DNA of 28,150 bases from positions 1 through 28,150 of the forward strand of contig NZ_JBEXCV010000119.1 of NCBI RefSeq assembly GCF_040605455.1, given 5' to 3'. The notes below the pieces were generated by a model. It saw nothing but the letters and a program-made list of their open reading frames with translations, made no database searches and was not told where the DNA came from. Positions 1 through 8,153 of the stretch are shown here, in pieces. Made by a program: the position numbers and the translations under genes. This stretch comes from Embleya sp040605455 (GTDB lineage: Bacteria; Actinomycetota; Actinomycetes; Streptomycetales; Streptomycetaceae). Positions within the stretch are counted from its first letter, which is position 1. The number at the start of each line of letters is the position of its first letter.

Positions 1-55
1 TCCGGCGTCCGGCGTCCGGCGTCCGGCGTCCGGCGTCCGGCGTCCGGCGTCCGGC
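1..55. repeat. 7-bp tandem repeat (TCCGGCG)n
   Basis: The window opens inside a perfect head-to-tail array of TCCGGCG, about 7.9 copies, which may continue to the left. It lies upstream of the first permease gene. A 7-bp period shifts reading frame each copy and I see no gene it belongs to. Role unknown; such arrays change length by replication slippage. Confidence 0.9.
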
Positions 56-93
56 CCGAGTCGACGCCCCTCCCGGGCCGTCCTCGGGCCGCA

Positions 94-121
94 AACCCGG
101 CCCGGCGCCCGGCGCCGGGTT
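94..121 (+). terminator. Possible intercistronic hairpin before the permease genes
   Basis: Arms AACCCGGC (94-101) and GCCGGGTT (114-121) enclose a 12-nt GC-rich loop, with no T-run after it. Polar amino acid uptake operons often place the binding-protein gene just upstream, and a partial terminator there would fit. The upstream gene is outside the window, so this role is inferred. Confidence 0.3.
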
Positions 122-201
122 CACCCCGGCCCGTCTCCTCCCGAAGCGGGACTCCGCCCACCGCGCGTCCCTTCCCGCCCCCTCCCGAAAGGCCATCGCC
201 G

Positions 202-846
202 ATGGATGTCGTGCTGCGACATCTCTCCGCCTTCACCGACGGCATCACCACCACGCTCGAACTCACCGCGCTGTCCTTCGCCGGCGCGCTGTTGATCGGC
301 GTCGTGGTGGCCGCCCTGCGGGTGTCCCCCGTCGCCGCTCTGCGCGGAGTGGGCACCGTGTACGTGGAGACCTTCCAGAACACCCCGCTGCTGGTCCTGC
401 TCGTGCTGTTCGTCTTCGGCCTGCCCGAAGTCGGGGTGATCTTCCCGCTGTTCACCACCGCGGTGATCGTGATCGCGCTGTACGAGGCGGCCTACATCGC
501 CGAGGCGGTGCGCTCCGGAATCAATACGGTGTCCATCGGCCAGGCCGAGGCGGCCCGGGCGCTGGGACTGACCTTCGGCCAGTCGCTGCGCCTGGTGATC
601 CTGCCGCAGGCGCTGCGCGGCGTGGTCCAGCCGATCGGCAACATCTTCATCGCGCTGACCATGAACACCTCGCTCGCCGCGGCCGTGGGCGTGGTCGAAC
701 TGACCTCCGCCGCGAACCGGGTCAACCTGCTGGAGGCCCAGCCCATCCCGGTGTTCGTCGGGGCGGGCCTGGGCTACATGGTCATCTGCGCCGCCGCGGG
801 CCTGCTCACCGGCGTGATCGAGCGGAAGGTGGCGATCGTGCGATGA
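202..846 (+). CDS. Polar amino acid ABC transporter permease (GluC-like)
   Basis: Inner-membrane permease of a polar amino acid (His/Glu/Gln/Asp type) ABC importer, 214 aa, the usual size. Hydrophobic segments lie near residues 15-40, 60-80, 85-105 and 185-208. The cytoplasmic EAA loop that contacts the ATPase is visible as EAAYIAEAVRSGI followed by GQAEAARALGL (about residues 94-122). A GAAAGG-like ribosome site sits about 9 nt before ATG 202. Its stop overlaps the next permease start by ATGA (843-846), so the two are translationally coupled and probably form a heterodimer. The binding protein and ATPase are not in the window and are presumably upstream. The substrate cannot be read from the sequence, but the downstream asparaginase suggests an acidic amino acid or its amide. 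Confidence 0.92.
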   Translation: MDVVLRHLSAFTDGITTTLELTALSFAGALLIGVVVAALRVSPVAALRGVGTVYVETFQNTPLLVLLVLFVFGLPEVGVIFPLFTTAVIVIALYEAAYIAEAVRSGINTVSIGQAEAARALGLTFGQSLRLVILPQALRGVVQPIGNIFIALTMNTSLAAAVGVVELTSAANRVNLLEAQPIPVFVGAGLGYMVICAAAGLLTGVIERKVAIVR

Positions 847-1706
847 GCGCGTCCCGAGTGCTGTTCGACGAACCCGGTCCGATCGCGCGCCGCCGGATGC
901 GGATCGCCGGCATCGTGGCCACCGTCGCCGTGGCCGCGCTGTTGGCCCTGGCCGTAAGGCGGTTCGCCGACCACGGCCAGCTCGACGCGGACAAGTGGCG
1001 GCCCTACACCACGTGGCCGATGTGGCGATACCTGCTGGAGGGCCTGTGGGCCACGATCCGCGCCGCGGCCGTCGCCACCGCGCTGTCCATGGCCGGCGGC
1101 ATCGTGCTGGCCATGGGCCGGTTGTCCCGGCGACGTGCGCTGCGCTGGTCGGCCACCGGCTACATCGAGGTGATGCGCACGGTCCCGGTGCTGCTGCTCG
1201 TCTACCTGGTCCTGTTCGGACTGCCGCACTACGGCGTGGATCTGCCGCTGTTCTGGAAGCTGGTACTGCCGCTGTCGGTGTCCGCGTCCGCCGTCTTCGC
1301 GGAGATCTTCCGGGCCGGCATCCTGTCCCTGGACCGCGGCCAGCGTGAAGCGGGCCTGGCCGTCGGCCTGACCGACACGCAGACCATGCGACTGATCGTG
1401 CTGCCGCAGGCGGTACGCCGGTTGTTGCCGTCGCTGGTCAGCCAGTCGGTCGGCCTGCTCAAGGACACCTCGCTCGGCTTCATCGTCAGTTATTCCGAAC
1501 TGCTGTACAGCGGACGGGTGTTGGCCAGTTACAACCGGCTGCTGATCCAGACCTACATCATCATCGCCCTCGTCTACATCGTGCTCAACGCGTCGCTGTC
1601 CAAGCTGGCTCGCACTTTGGAGGCCCGGCAGGGCTTCCGGCCCGCAGGCCGCCGCGGCATGCGGACCCTGCTGCGGGCCCGCGCCAGCGCGGACGCCCGC
1701 CTGTGA
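843..1706 (+). CDS. Polar amino acid ABC transporter permease (GluD-like)
   Basis: Second permease of the importer, 287 aa. It is longer than its partner because of an extra N-terminal region with a membrane segment at about residues 18-38, as in GluD-type subunits. The core carries an EAA loop (AEIFRAGILSLDRGQREAGL, about residues 153-172) and the typical RLIVLPQAVRRLLPSL stretch after it. The C-terminal tail is basic. It overlaps the upstream permease by ATGA and ends in GTGA (1703-1706), where a downstream in-frame GTG of the asparaginase frame begins. This gives a compact cotranscribed unit. Substrate unknown. Confidence 0.92.
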   Translation: MSASRVLFDEPGPIARRRMRIAGIVATVAVAALLALAVRRFADHGQLDADKWRPYTTWPMWRYLLEGLWATIRAAAVATALSMAGGIVLAMGRLSRRRALRWSATGYIEVMRTVPVLLLVYLVLFGLPHYGVDLPLFWKLVLPLSVSASAVFAEIFRAGILSLDRGQREAGLAVGLTDTQTMRLIVLPQAVRRLLPSLVSQSVGLLKDTSLGFIVSYSELLYSGRVLASYNRLLIQTYIIIALVYIVLNASLSKLARTLEARQGFRPAGRRGMRTLLRARASADARL

Positions 1707-1822
1707 ACGCGCCGCGCCGAACGGGCGGCACCACCGTACCCCCGGCGACGGCCGGATCACCCGGCACGGCCGCACCGTCCGCGATCGTCGACCCGAGCGA
1801 ACGCCCCGGCCCGGAGGACCCC

Positions 1823-2806
1823 ATGCGCCAGGAGGACACCGTGCGCCCCGAACCCAGCACCCACTACGCCGAGTTGGCCGAGGTGGTCCGCTCCGGATTC
1901 GTGGAGAGCCGGCACTTCGGCAGTCTGGTCGCGCTGGCCCCGGACGGGCTACCCGTCATCGAGCTCGGCGACCCGAACGAGCCGGTGATACCGCGCTCTT
2001 CGGCCAAGCCGTTCCAGGCGCTGGCCTGTCTGCGCGCGGGCGCGCCGCTGGCCGGGGCGCAGGTGGCCATCGCGGCGGGCAGCCATACCGGCCAGGACTT
2101 CCACGTTCGCGCGGTGGGCGAGATCCTCGCGGCGGCCGGCCTGACCGGCGACGCGCTGCGGTGTCCGCCGAGCCGACCGGAGGACGAGGCCGCCTACAAG
2201 GCGATGATCGCGCGCGGCGAGGCGGACTCGCGGGAGCGGATGAACTGTTCCGGCAAACATGCCGCGATGCTGGCCGCGTGCGTCGCGGCCGGGTGGCCGA
2301 CCGAGGGCTACCTCGATCCGGCACACCCGATGCAACTGCTCGTGCGCAAGGGCATCGAGGAGTCGGCGGGCGAGTCGACGGCGCACACCGCCGTGGACGG
2401 CTGCGGCGCGCCGGTGTTCGCGATGACCCTGACCGGACTGGCCCGCGGCATGCGTGCGCTGGCCACCTCGACCAACGGTCCCGGGCGCACGGTGGCCAAG
2501 GCGATGCGCGAGCACCCGGAGTACGTCGGCGGGGACGGGCAGGCCAACACCGAGGTGATGCGGCTGTTGCCCGGCGTCGTGGTCAAGGGCGGCGCCGAAG
2601 GCGTGTTCGTGGCCGCGACCACGGCCGGACACGCGGTCGCGGTCAAGGTGATCGACGGCAGCCCGCGGGCGACCACCGCGCTCGCGCTGGCCGCGTTGCG
2701 CACGCTCGGCGTGGACACGGCCGCGGCGCACGAATGGGCGTCCGTACCGGTGCTGGGCGGCGGTCTGCCGGTCGGCGAGGTCCGGGTGACCGCAAGCCTG
2801 ACCTGA
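1823..2806 (+). CDS. Class-3 (Rhizobium etli AnsA-like) L-asparaginase
   Basis: Hydrolyses L-asparagine to aspartate and ammonia. From ATG 1823 the protein has 327 aa. Family motifs are all present: SSAKPFQ (residues 59-65), GSHTGQDFH (86-94), NCSGKHAAML (141-150) and DGCGAPVF (192-199). In the R. etli family the Ser/Lys pairs are catalytic and Cys/Lys/Cys bind zinc; the matching residues here are S59 or S60, K62, S87, C142, K145 and C194. The frame is open back to a GTG at 1703 that overlaps the permease stop, but the extra 40 residues are Pro/Thr/Gly-rich and not family-like. ATG 1823 and GTG 1841 each have GGAGG 5 nt upstream, so either may be used. The position right after two permeases suggests uptake coupled to deamidation. 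Probably cytoplasmic: no signal peptide. Confidence 0.9.
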   Translation: MRQEDTVRPEPSTHYAELAEVVRSGFVESRHFGSLVALAPDGLPVIELGDPNEPVIPRSSAKPFQALACLRAGAPLAGAQVAIAAGSHTGQDFHVRAVGEILAAAGLTGDALRCPPSRPEDEAAYKAMIARGEADSRERMNCSGKHAAMLAACVAAGWPTEGYLDPAHPMQLLVRKGIEESAGESTAHTAVDGCGAPVFAMTLTGLARGMRALATSTNGPGRTVAKAMREHPEYVGGDGQANTEVMRLLPGVVVKGGAEGVFVAATTAGHAVAVKVIDGSPRATTALALAALRTLGVDTAAAHEWASVPVLGGGLPVGEVRVTASLT

Positions 2807-2886
2807 CGTCACCCCCGCGGAGCCGGGCCCTCGTCCGGGCTTCGCCCGCCCACTCGCACATCCTCGGCCCACCAGGAGTTTCCGAC

Positions 2887-3660
2887 ATGATCGTCACCGC
2901 CGGCCCCACCCCCGCCCTGACCTACGAGATCTGCATCGACGATGTCCCGGGCGCGCTCGCCGCCGAGCGGGTGGGCGCGCACCGTGTCGAGTTGTGCGCG
3001 GACCTGTTCGAGGGCGGCATCACGCCCAGCCTCGGCCTGATCGAGACCACCCTGGCCGCCGTCGACGCGATCCGGGTGCACGTCATCGTGCGCCCGCGCG
3101 GCGGTGACTTCGTCTACGACGAGTACGAGGTCGCCGCGATGCGCCGAGACGTCGAGGCGATCCGGGCAGCCGGCGCGCACGGCGTGGTGATCGGCGCACT
3201 GACCTCGGACGGCGACCTGGACCGGCCGGTGATCGAGCAGCTGATGGCCGCGGCCGGCGACCGCTCGGTCACCTTCCACCGCGCCTTCGACATGACCCGC
3301 GACCCGCACGCCGCGCTGGAGGAGCTGATCGAACTCGGCGTCCACCGGGTGCTCACCTCCGGCCAGGACAGCAGCGTGCTGGAGGGCGCACCACTGATCG
3401 CGCGCCTGGTCGAACAGGCCGCGGGCCGGATCGTGATCATGCCGGGCGGCGGCGTCACCGCCCGCAACATCGATCGGGTGCTGGCCGCCACGGGCGTGCA
3501 CGAGGTGCACTTCGCGGCGGGCGCGGTCCTGGAGAGCACCGCGACGCACCGCAACCCGCACCCCTACATGGGCGGCGCGCTGCGCCAGCCGGAGTACGCC
3601 CGCCGGGTGACCTCGGCGGACGGCATCCGCGACGTGGTCGAGGCGGCCCGCAGGCGCTGA
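2887..3660 (+). CDS. cutC: CutC-family protein (copper homeostasis / TIM barrel)
   Basis: A 257-aa cytoplasmic TIM-barrel protein of the CutC family. Recognisable stretches are RVELCADLFEGGITPS near residue 34, VHVIVRPRGGDFVYDEYE near 60, VTFHRAFDMTRDP near 127, RVLTSGQ near 153 and the C-terminal VHEVHFA. The length is normal for CutC. The ATG at 2887 has AGGAG about 9 nt upstream; the same frame is open further back through the asparaginase gene, but that part is shadow sequence. CutC was named for copper tolerance in E. coli, though a direct copper role is disputed and the enzymatic activity is unsettled. It is 80 nt after the asparaginase and could share its transcript. Confidence 0.9.
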   Translation: MIVTAGPTPALTYEICIDDVPGALAAERVGAHRVELCADLFEGGITPSLGLIETTLAAVDAIRVHVIVRPRGGDFVYDEYEVAAMRRDVEAIRAAGAHGVVIGALTSDGDLDRPVIEQLMAAAGDRSVTFHRAFDMTRDPHAALEELIELGVHRVLTSGQDSSVLEGAPLIARLVEQAAGRIVIMPGGGVTARNIDRVLAATGVHEVHFAAGAVLESTATHRNPHPYMGGALRQPEYARRVTSADGIRDVVEAARRR

Positions 3661-3730
3661 CCGACGGGCGCGCCACCCCTTCGGGAGACGCGTCGGCCGG
3701 GCAGCGATGAGTTTGCCGCGCGGAACAGGT

Positions 3731-3765
3731 CGGTACTCGTGTACACCACCCCACACCGAGTACCG
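3731..3765. promoter_or_regulatory. Inverted repeat just upstream of the VOC gene
   Basis: Perfect 9-bp arms CGGTACTCG (3731-3739) and CGAGTACCG (3757-3765) are separated by 17 nt. The right arm runs into the GGAGGT ribosome site (3765-3770) of the gene starting at 3775. It could be an operator or a leader hairpin that hides the ribosome site. No regulator can be assigned from sequence. Confidence 0.45.
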
Positions 3766-3774
3766 GAGGTAGCG

Positions 3775-4254
3775 ATGACCGGCAAGGGATTCACCACCTG
3801 TCTGTGGTTCGACGGTCAGGCCGAGGAGGCCGCGAACCACTACCTGTCCATCTTCGAGGACGGCAAGCTGGGCCGGATCGGCCGCTACACCGAGGCCGGG
3901 CCCGGTCCGGCGGGCTCCGTGCTCGCCGTCGAATTCGAGATCAACGGGCAGAGGTTCGTCGGCATCAACGGCGGCCCGCAGTTCACGTTCGACGAGGCCA
4001 TCTCGTTCCAGATCCCGTGCGCTGACCAGGACGAGGTGGACTACTACTGGGCCAAGTTGGCCGAGGGCGGGCAGGCGGGGCCCTGCGGATGGCTCAAGGA
4101 CAAGTACGGCGTGTCCTGGCAGGTCGTGCCGACCGAGCTGATCGATCTGATCGGCGACCCGGACCCGGAGAAAGCGGCCCGGACCACCGCGGCGATGCTC
4201 AAGATGGGCAAGCTCGACATCGCCGCGCTGCGCAGGGCTTACGCGGGCGAGTGA
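3775..4254 (+). CDS. VOC-superfamily protein, PhnB / 3-demethylubiquinone methyltransferase-like
   Basis: A 159-aa protein of the vicinal oxygen chelate fold, PhnB-like branch (often labelled 3-demethylubiquinone-9 3-methyltransferase). The start TTCLWFDGQAEEAANHYLSIF, in short form LWFDGQAEEAANHY, and the later WLKDKYGVSWQVVP are typical of this family. It lacks SAM-binding motifs, so methyltransferase activity is doubtful; no substrate can be named. ATG 3775 is chosen because GGAGGT lies 4 nt upstream. The frame is open from 3739, but that includes the inverted repeat. It stands alone between cutC and an AraC-type regulator on the same strand. Confidence 0.85.
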   Translation: MTGKGFTTCLWFDGQAEEAANHYLSIFEDGKLGRIGRYTEAGPGPAGSVLAVEFEINGQRFVGINGGPQFTFDEAISFQIPCADQDEVDYYWAKLAEGGQAGPCGWLKDKYGVSWQVVPTELIDLIGDPDPEKAARTTAAMLKMGKLDIAALRRAYAGE

Positions 4255-4599
4255 CGACGTAGCGGATGCGCCGACGCGATCGTGCCCACCGTCCCCGAGG
4301 CACGCGCCGGTCGGCCGCGCGCGGCGCCAAACGACGGAACGGAGAGCGGCGGAACGGAAGACGGCAAGGCAGCGGGCGGCTCGGTCGCGAGCGGCGTGGC
4401 GGAGGCAAGGGTTCCGGCAAGCGGCGGGAAAGTGCCCGCCGGGGACTGTCGGGGACGGGGTGCGCATCGCTAGCATGCCGGCGTCCCGCTACTCCGTGAC
4501 GTCGCCCGGCCACGAACGGTCGAACGCCGGTACCGCACCCGGCACCGGGAAGGTCTCGGGCGAGGGCGACACGGTCCGATCGTCCCGGAGGCGTTGGTC
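4255..4599. other. Intergenic gap before the AraC-type gene
   Basis: Frames that are open across this stretch are Arg/Gly/Ser-rich and have no credible start or family pattern, so I see no gene. A TAGCAT box at 4471-4476 could be a -10 element for the AraC-type gene, giving a leader of about 115 nt; no convincing -35 accompanies it. Confidence 0.4.
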
Positions 4600-5604
4600 A
4601 TGCCGCATCGCTCGCCCGTCCCCGTACAGCCCGGCCCGGTGGGATCCGGCCCGGTGGGATCCGTCGTCGCGCGGTTCGGGTCGGCGAAGCCGAGCGGACG
4701 TGCGACCCAACCCGGCCCGTCCGAGCCGGAGTTCGGGCGGTATGCCATGGACGCGCCCGGGATCGTCCAGGTGTTGCCGCATCCGTTGTTGCGCCCGGGC
4801 GTGCGGTTCTATCGCGGTTTGCGCGTCTCCTTCGACCACCCCCGCAGGCGGCTCGAACTGCCGGTCGGCTTCGCCACCCTGGTGCTCGGCTTCGACCAGC
4901 GGATCCGGGTCGGGCCGGTGAGCACGGACGGCGCGGCGAGCCCGACCACGGCATTCACCTCGTTGTTCGCCGGCATGCGGACTCGGGCGGTGATCGGTGA
5001 ACATCGCGGGTTCGTGCACGGCATCGAGGTGGTGATGCACCCGTGGGCGGCGTACGCGATGTTCGGTGTGTCGATGCACGAGTTGGCCGAACACCTGGTC
5101 GATCCGACCGAGTTCGCCGGCGCGCGGATCCGCCGGTTGACCGAGCGACTGGCCGAGCTTCCGGACTGGGCCGACCGGTTCGCGGTGCTGGACGCCACAC
5201 TGCTGCGTTGGCAGGCGGCCGGCCCCGGGCCGGCGCCTCGGGTACTGCGCGCGTGGGATCTGCTGTCCGCCTCCGCCGGCCGGCTGTCGATTGGTGGCAT
5301 GGCGGCGGAACTCGGGTGGAGCGAGCGGCAGTTGGAGCGCAGCTTCCGGGAGCAGCTGGGCCTGACACCCAAGGCCGTCGCCCGGGTGTTGCGGCTACAG
5401 GACGCGCTGCGTCTGGTGGTCGCGGGGCGGCCGTTGGCCGAGGTGGCCACCCGTGCCGGGTTCTACGATCAGCCGCATCTCAACCGCGAGGTACGGGCCG
5501 CGACCGGGTTGACCCCCGGCGGCTTCGTCGCCCACGCACCTGACGCGTCGGCCCGGCCGACCCGGCTCGACGGCATGGTGACCACGGTCCTGCTGCCGCC
5601 GTGA
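4600..5604 (+). CDS. AraC-family transcriptional regulator
   Basis: A 334-aa regulator with an N-terminal sensing domain (about residues 50-200) and a C-terminal AraC DNA-binding domain with two helix-turn-helix units (about 215-310). The first unit is in SIGGMAAELGWSERQLERSF, the second ends at YDQPHLNREVRAATGLTP, the usual signature region. ATG 4600 has GGAGG 8 nt upstream. The first 50 residues are Pro/Gly-rich and contain a GPVGS-GPVGS duplication from a perfect 15-bp tandem repeat (4633-4662). The internal ATG at 4747 starts the conserved part and could be the real start. It may control the VOC gene or a distant target; ligand unknown. Confidence 0.88.
   Translation: MPHRSPVPVQPGPVGSGPVGSVVARFGSAKPSGRATQPGPSEPEFGRYAMDAPGIVQVLPHPLLRPGVRFYRGLRVSFDHPRRRLELPVGFATLVLGFDQRIRVGPVSTDGAASPTTAFTSLFAGMRTRAVIGEHRGFVHGIEVVMHPWAAYAMFGVSMHELAEHLVDPTEFAGARIRRLTERLAELPDWADRFAVLDATLLRWQAAGPGPAPRVLRAWDLLSASAGRLSIGGMAAELGWSERQLERSFREQLGLTPKAVARVLRLQDALRLVVAGRPLAEVATRAGFYDQPHLNREVRAATGLTPGGFVAHAPDASARPTRLDGMVTTVLLPP
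4633..4662. repeat. Tandem 15-bp direct repeat inside the AraC-type gene
   Basis: GGCCCGGTGGGATCC occurs twice head to tail, perfectly. It keeps frame and duplicates five residues in the non-conserved N-terminal extension of the regulator. Confidence 0.9.
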
Positions 5605-5971
5605 AGCCCCCGGCCCCGGCGCCCGTCGCGACGTGCGCCGGGTCGCACCCCGACGTCGGGACGCGGCCGTGGTTCGGAACGCGGGACGGGCCTCCCCCAT
5701 CGGGCCCGCCCCGCGTACGCCCGTTGCCCAACCGGGGCACCGGTCGGGCCGCCGGCCTCGGGGGGTGAGGCACCGTGCGGGGCGAGACCAGGCTGCCGGA
5801 ACACGGGCGGGCGGGTATTGGAGAAATCCGACGCACTCGTTCGGCCGCGTTCTCAGGCCCCTTTTCCGACGGCGGCATGCCACCGGGTCGCGGCGCGCTC
5901 GACGGCGAGTCGGTCCGCCCAGACGTCGACCGCCCGATCCGCCCCTCCCCACACGCCCCGCCCACCCGCAA
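5605..5971. other. Gene-free gap between the AraC-type gene and the chitinase terminator
   Basis: Both flanking genes converge here. All open frames in the stretch are low-complexity Arg/Pro/Gly shadows without ribosome sites. I see no gene, RNA or repeat in it. Confidence 0.5.
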
Positions 5972-6013
5972 GGAAGGCCGGGAGCCGGCCACTCACCGGG
6001 CTCCCGGCCTTCC
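5972..6013 (-). terminator. Terminator hairpin downstream of the chitinase gene
   Basis: A perfect 15-bp stem, GGAAGGCCGGGAGCC (5972-5986) with GGCTCCCGGCCTTCC (5999-6013), encloses a 12-nt loop and starts 12 nt past the chitinase stop. It lacks a T-run, as is common in high-GC actinomycetes, and may act in both directions between convergent genes. Confidence 0.8.
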
Positions 6014-6024
6014 GATCAGGTGGG

Positions 6025-8085
6025 CTATTCGAGCCCGTTGTCGACCGCGGTCATCAGCACTCCGGTGTCTCCGCTCATCTCCCAGAGCATGGCGCCCAGG
6101 AGGTTCTTGGTACGGAGCCAGGCGGTCTTCCTACCGATGGACCACGTGTCGTCGAAGGTCCACCATTGGCCGTTGTTACCGGTGTAGCCGTAGGTCGAGA
6201 CCGACTGCTCGTCGTGGTAGACGGTCAGGTTCGGTACCGACGCGATCAGGTTGGCGTAGCCCCTGGTGCCGGCCTCCTCCGGGAACTGGCCCGGTGCGGC
6301 GCCGTTGGCGGCCTGCCATTCACCGTGCGCCCCGCCGTCCGTGACCTGTTGCCAGCCGCGTCCGTAGAAGGCGAGCCCGAGCACCAGCTTGCGCGGGTCG
6401 ACGCCCGCGTCCAGGTAGTGCTGGACGGTGGATTCGACGCTGAACTTGGTCGGGTACGGATCCCCCGCGTCGACGTACAGGTTGCCCTGATCGCCGGTGC
6501 GGTTGGGTTCCCAGCTGTTGTCGCTGCCGGAACCGTGGAAGTCGTAGCCCTGGACGTTGGCGAAGTCCATGTAGTCGAACACGCTGGGTGTGCCGTCCCG
6601 CGTGGTGATGTCCCAGCCCACGTCGACCTTGCCCGGGTCGGCCGGGGTGAACGCGGTGAGCAGGTAGTGCTTGCCGGTGGTCGAGCCCAGTGCGTCCATC
6701 TGCTTGCGGAACTCGGCCATCAGCAGGGTCAGATTGTTCTTGTCGTCGGTCGAGATGTGGTTGCCGGCGTGTCCGTCGGAGCCGGGCCACTCCCAGTCGA
6801 TGTCGAACCCGTCGAAGACGCCCGCCGCGACAGCGGTGCCGCCGCGTCCGTTGGTCACCGGCAGGTTGCCCTTGATGTACATGTCCACGCAGGACTTCAC
6901 GAACTTCTGCCGGGACGCGTCGGTCTTGGCGGCGTCCGAGAAGTACTTGCTGTACGTCCAACCGCCGATCGAGATCAGCGACTTGAGCTTGGGGTACTTG
7001 GCCTTGAGTTGCAGCAGCTGGTTGTAGTTTCCGGCCAGCGGCTGGTTCCAGGTGTCGGCGGTCCCGTTGACGGACTCGCCCGCACCGACCGAGCGTTCGT
7101 AGTCGGCCCACGAGTCGCCCGCGCCGTCACCCTGGTTGGGATCCTGTGGTCCCGGGGTGGTGGCTCGGGTGACCCCGTTGAGGCAGGTCAGGTTGGTGGG
7201 ATCGATGTTGGAGAACGCGTAGTTGAGGTGGGTCAGCTTGGCCGCGGCGCCAGTGGTGTCCAGTGACTTCATCGTGTAGGCGCGGCCGTAGATGCCCCAC
7301 TGCACGAAGTAGCCCACGCGCGCGTAGTCGTTGCCGGGGTTGCCCCCGCCGGTGGTCTTGACCGTCAGCGGGGCACCGGCCGGGCCGGTCTGGTCGATGG
7401 TGTCGCGGGCGACCACCGTGTAGGTGTAGGTGGTGTTCGCCGTCAGGCCGGTGTCCCCGTAGGTGGTGGTGGTCACCGTCGCGAGCTTGGTCGCGCCCCG
7501 GTAGACGTCGTAGTTCTTGATGCCGTGATCGTCGGTCGCCGCCGCCCAGTCGAGCGTCAGCGAGGTGTCGGTGACCGCGCTCGCCTGGGGAGTGCCCGGC
7601 GCGGTCGGTGGGTTGTCGGTGCCGCCGCCCGTGGGCTTGGTGCGCAGCGTGGCCGAGGAACTCGTCGGGCCGGTCTGGCCGATGGTGTCCCGAGCGACGA
7701 TCTTGTAGACGTAGGCGGTGTCGGCGCTCAGGCCGGTATCGGTGTAGGCGGTGCCGGTGGCCGTGCCGACCACCGTGTCGCCCCGGTGGACGTCGTAGTT
7801 CCGGATGCCCTTGTCGTCGGTGGCCGCCGGCCAACTCAGCGAGATCGAGTCGACGGTGGTCGCGGTGGCGGTGGTTCCGGTGTTCTTGATCGTCCACTCC
7901 GCCTGGAAGCCGCCACCCCAGTCGGAGGTCTTGGCGAACGTTGCGGTCGCGCCCGCGGCAGCCTGCGCGGGCGCGGCCGACAGGCCGACCATCGCGGCGA
8001 GCGGGAGAAGCAGGGTGGCACAGATCGCGATGAATCTCTTGCCTGGTTTGGTGCGTTTGGTGCGCCTCACCGTTCCGATGGCCAT
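6025..8085 (-). CDS. Secreted GH18 chitinase with truncated CBM2 and two FnIII domains
   Basis: Secreted endo-type chitinase of 686 aa. Order: twin-basic signal peptide (1-43, ending AQA); a CBM2 start (about 46-72, TATFAKTSDWGGGF then KNTG); FnIII-1 (about 77-150); FnIII-2 (158-245); GH18 barrel (253-686). The GH18 catalytic motif DGFDIDWEWP spans 425-434, with E432 the proton donor; SIGGW (372-376) is the other conserved strand motif. ATG 8085 is chosen because AGGAG lies 5 nt upstream and the signal peptide starts there; the frame is open 34 codons further back through the promoter. The CBM2 appears cut short: after about 30 residues it runs straight into an FnIII lacking its first strand. 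The two FnIII units resemble each other (ARDTI-QTGP in both). Expression should be chitin- and GlcNAc-responsive, given the promoter repeats. Confidence 0.94.
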   Translation of the reverse strand: MAIGTVRRTKRTKPGKRFIAICATLLLPLAAMVGLSAAPAQAAAGATATFAKTSDWGGGFQAEWTIKNTGTTATATTVDSISLSWPAATDDKGIRNYDVHRGDTVVGTATGTAYTDTGLSADTAYVYKIVARDTIGQTGPTSSSATLRTKPTGGGTDNPPTAPGTPQASAVTDTSLTLDWAAATDDHGIKNYDVYRGATKLATVTTTTYGDTGLTANTTYTYTVVARDTIDQTGPAGAPLTVKTTGGGNPGNDYARVGYFVQWGIYGRAYTMKSLDTTGAAAKLTHLNYAFSNIDPTNLTCLNGVTRATTPGPQDPNQGDGAGDSWADYERSVGAGESVNGTADTWNQPLAGNYNQLLQLKAKYPKLKSLISIGGWTYSKYFSDAAKTDASRQKFVKSCVDMYIKGNLPVTNGRGGTAVAAGVFDGFDIDWEWPGSDGHAGNHISTDDKNNLTLLMAEFRKQMDALGSTTGKHYLLTAFTPADPGKVDVGWDITTRDGTPSVFDYMDFANVQGYDFHGSGSDNSWEPNRTGDQGNLYVDAGDPYPTKFSVESTVQHYLDAGVDPRKLVLGLAFYGRGWQQVTDGGAHGEWQAANGAAPGQFPEEAGTRGYANLIASVPNLTVYHDEQSVSTYGYTGNNGQWWTFDDTWSIGRKTAWLRTKNLLGAMLWEMSGDTGVLMTAVDNGLE

Positions 8086-8131
8086 GGGTGCTCCTGGATT
8101 TGGGATCCGATGGAGAACCTGCGCCCCACAA

Positions 8132-8152
8132 TGAGCCGGGATGTCCGGCTCA
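8132..8152. promoter_or_regulatory. Palindrome at the chitinase transcription start region
   Basis: Perfect 8-bp arms TGAGCCGG (8132-8139) and CCGGCTCA (8145-8152) enclose GATGT. It lies just downstream of the likely -10 box of the chitinase promoter, so it may be an operator near +1 or a hairpin at the 5' end of the mRNA. Confidence 0.4.
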
Positions 8153-8153
8153 C

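Noticed and set aside
1..55. CRISPR array
   Set aside because: The 7-bp units are contiguous with no spacers and no cas genes.
2809..4476. 555-residue minus-strand frame across cutC and the VOC gene
   Set aside because: It covers two well-supported plus-strand genes and reads as low-complexity Arg/Ala/Val sequence.
5818..7266. 482-residue plus-strand frame opposite the chitinase
   Set aside because: Mirror of the GH18 domain; begins in the terminator region and has no ribosome site.
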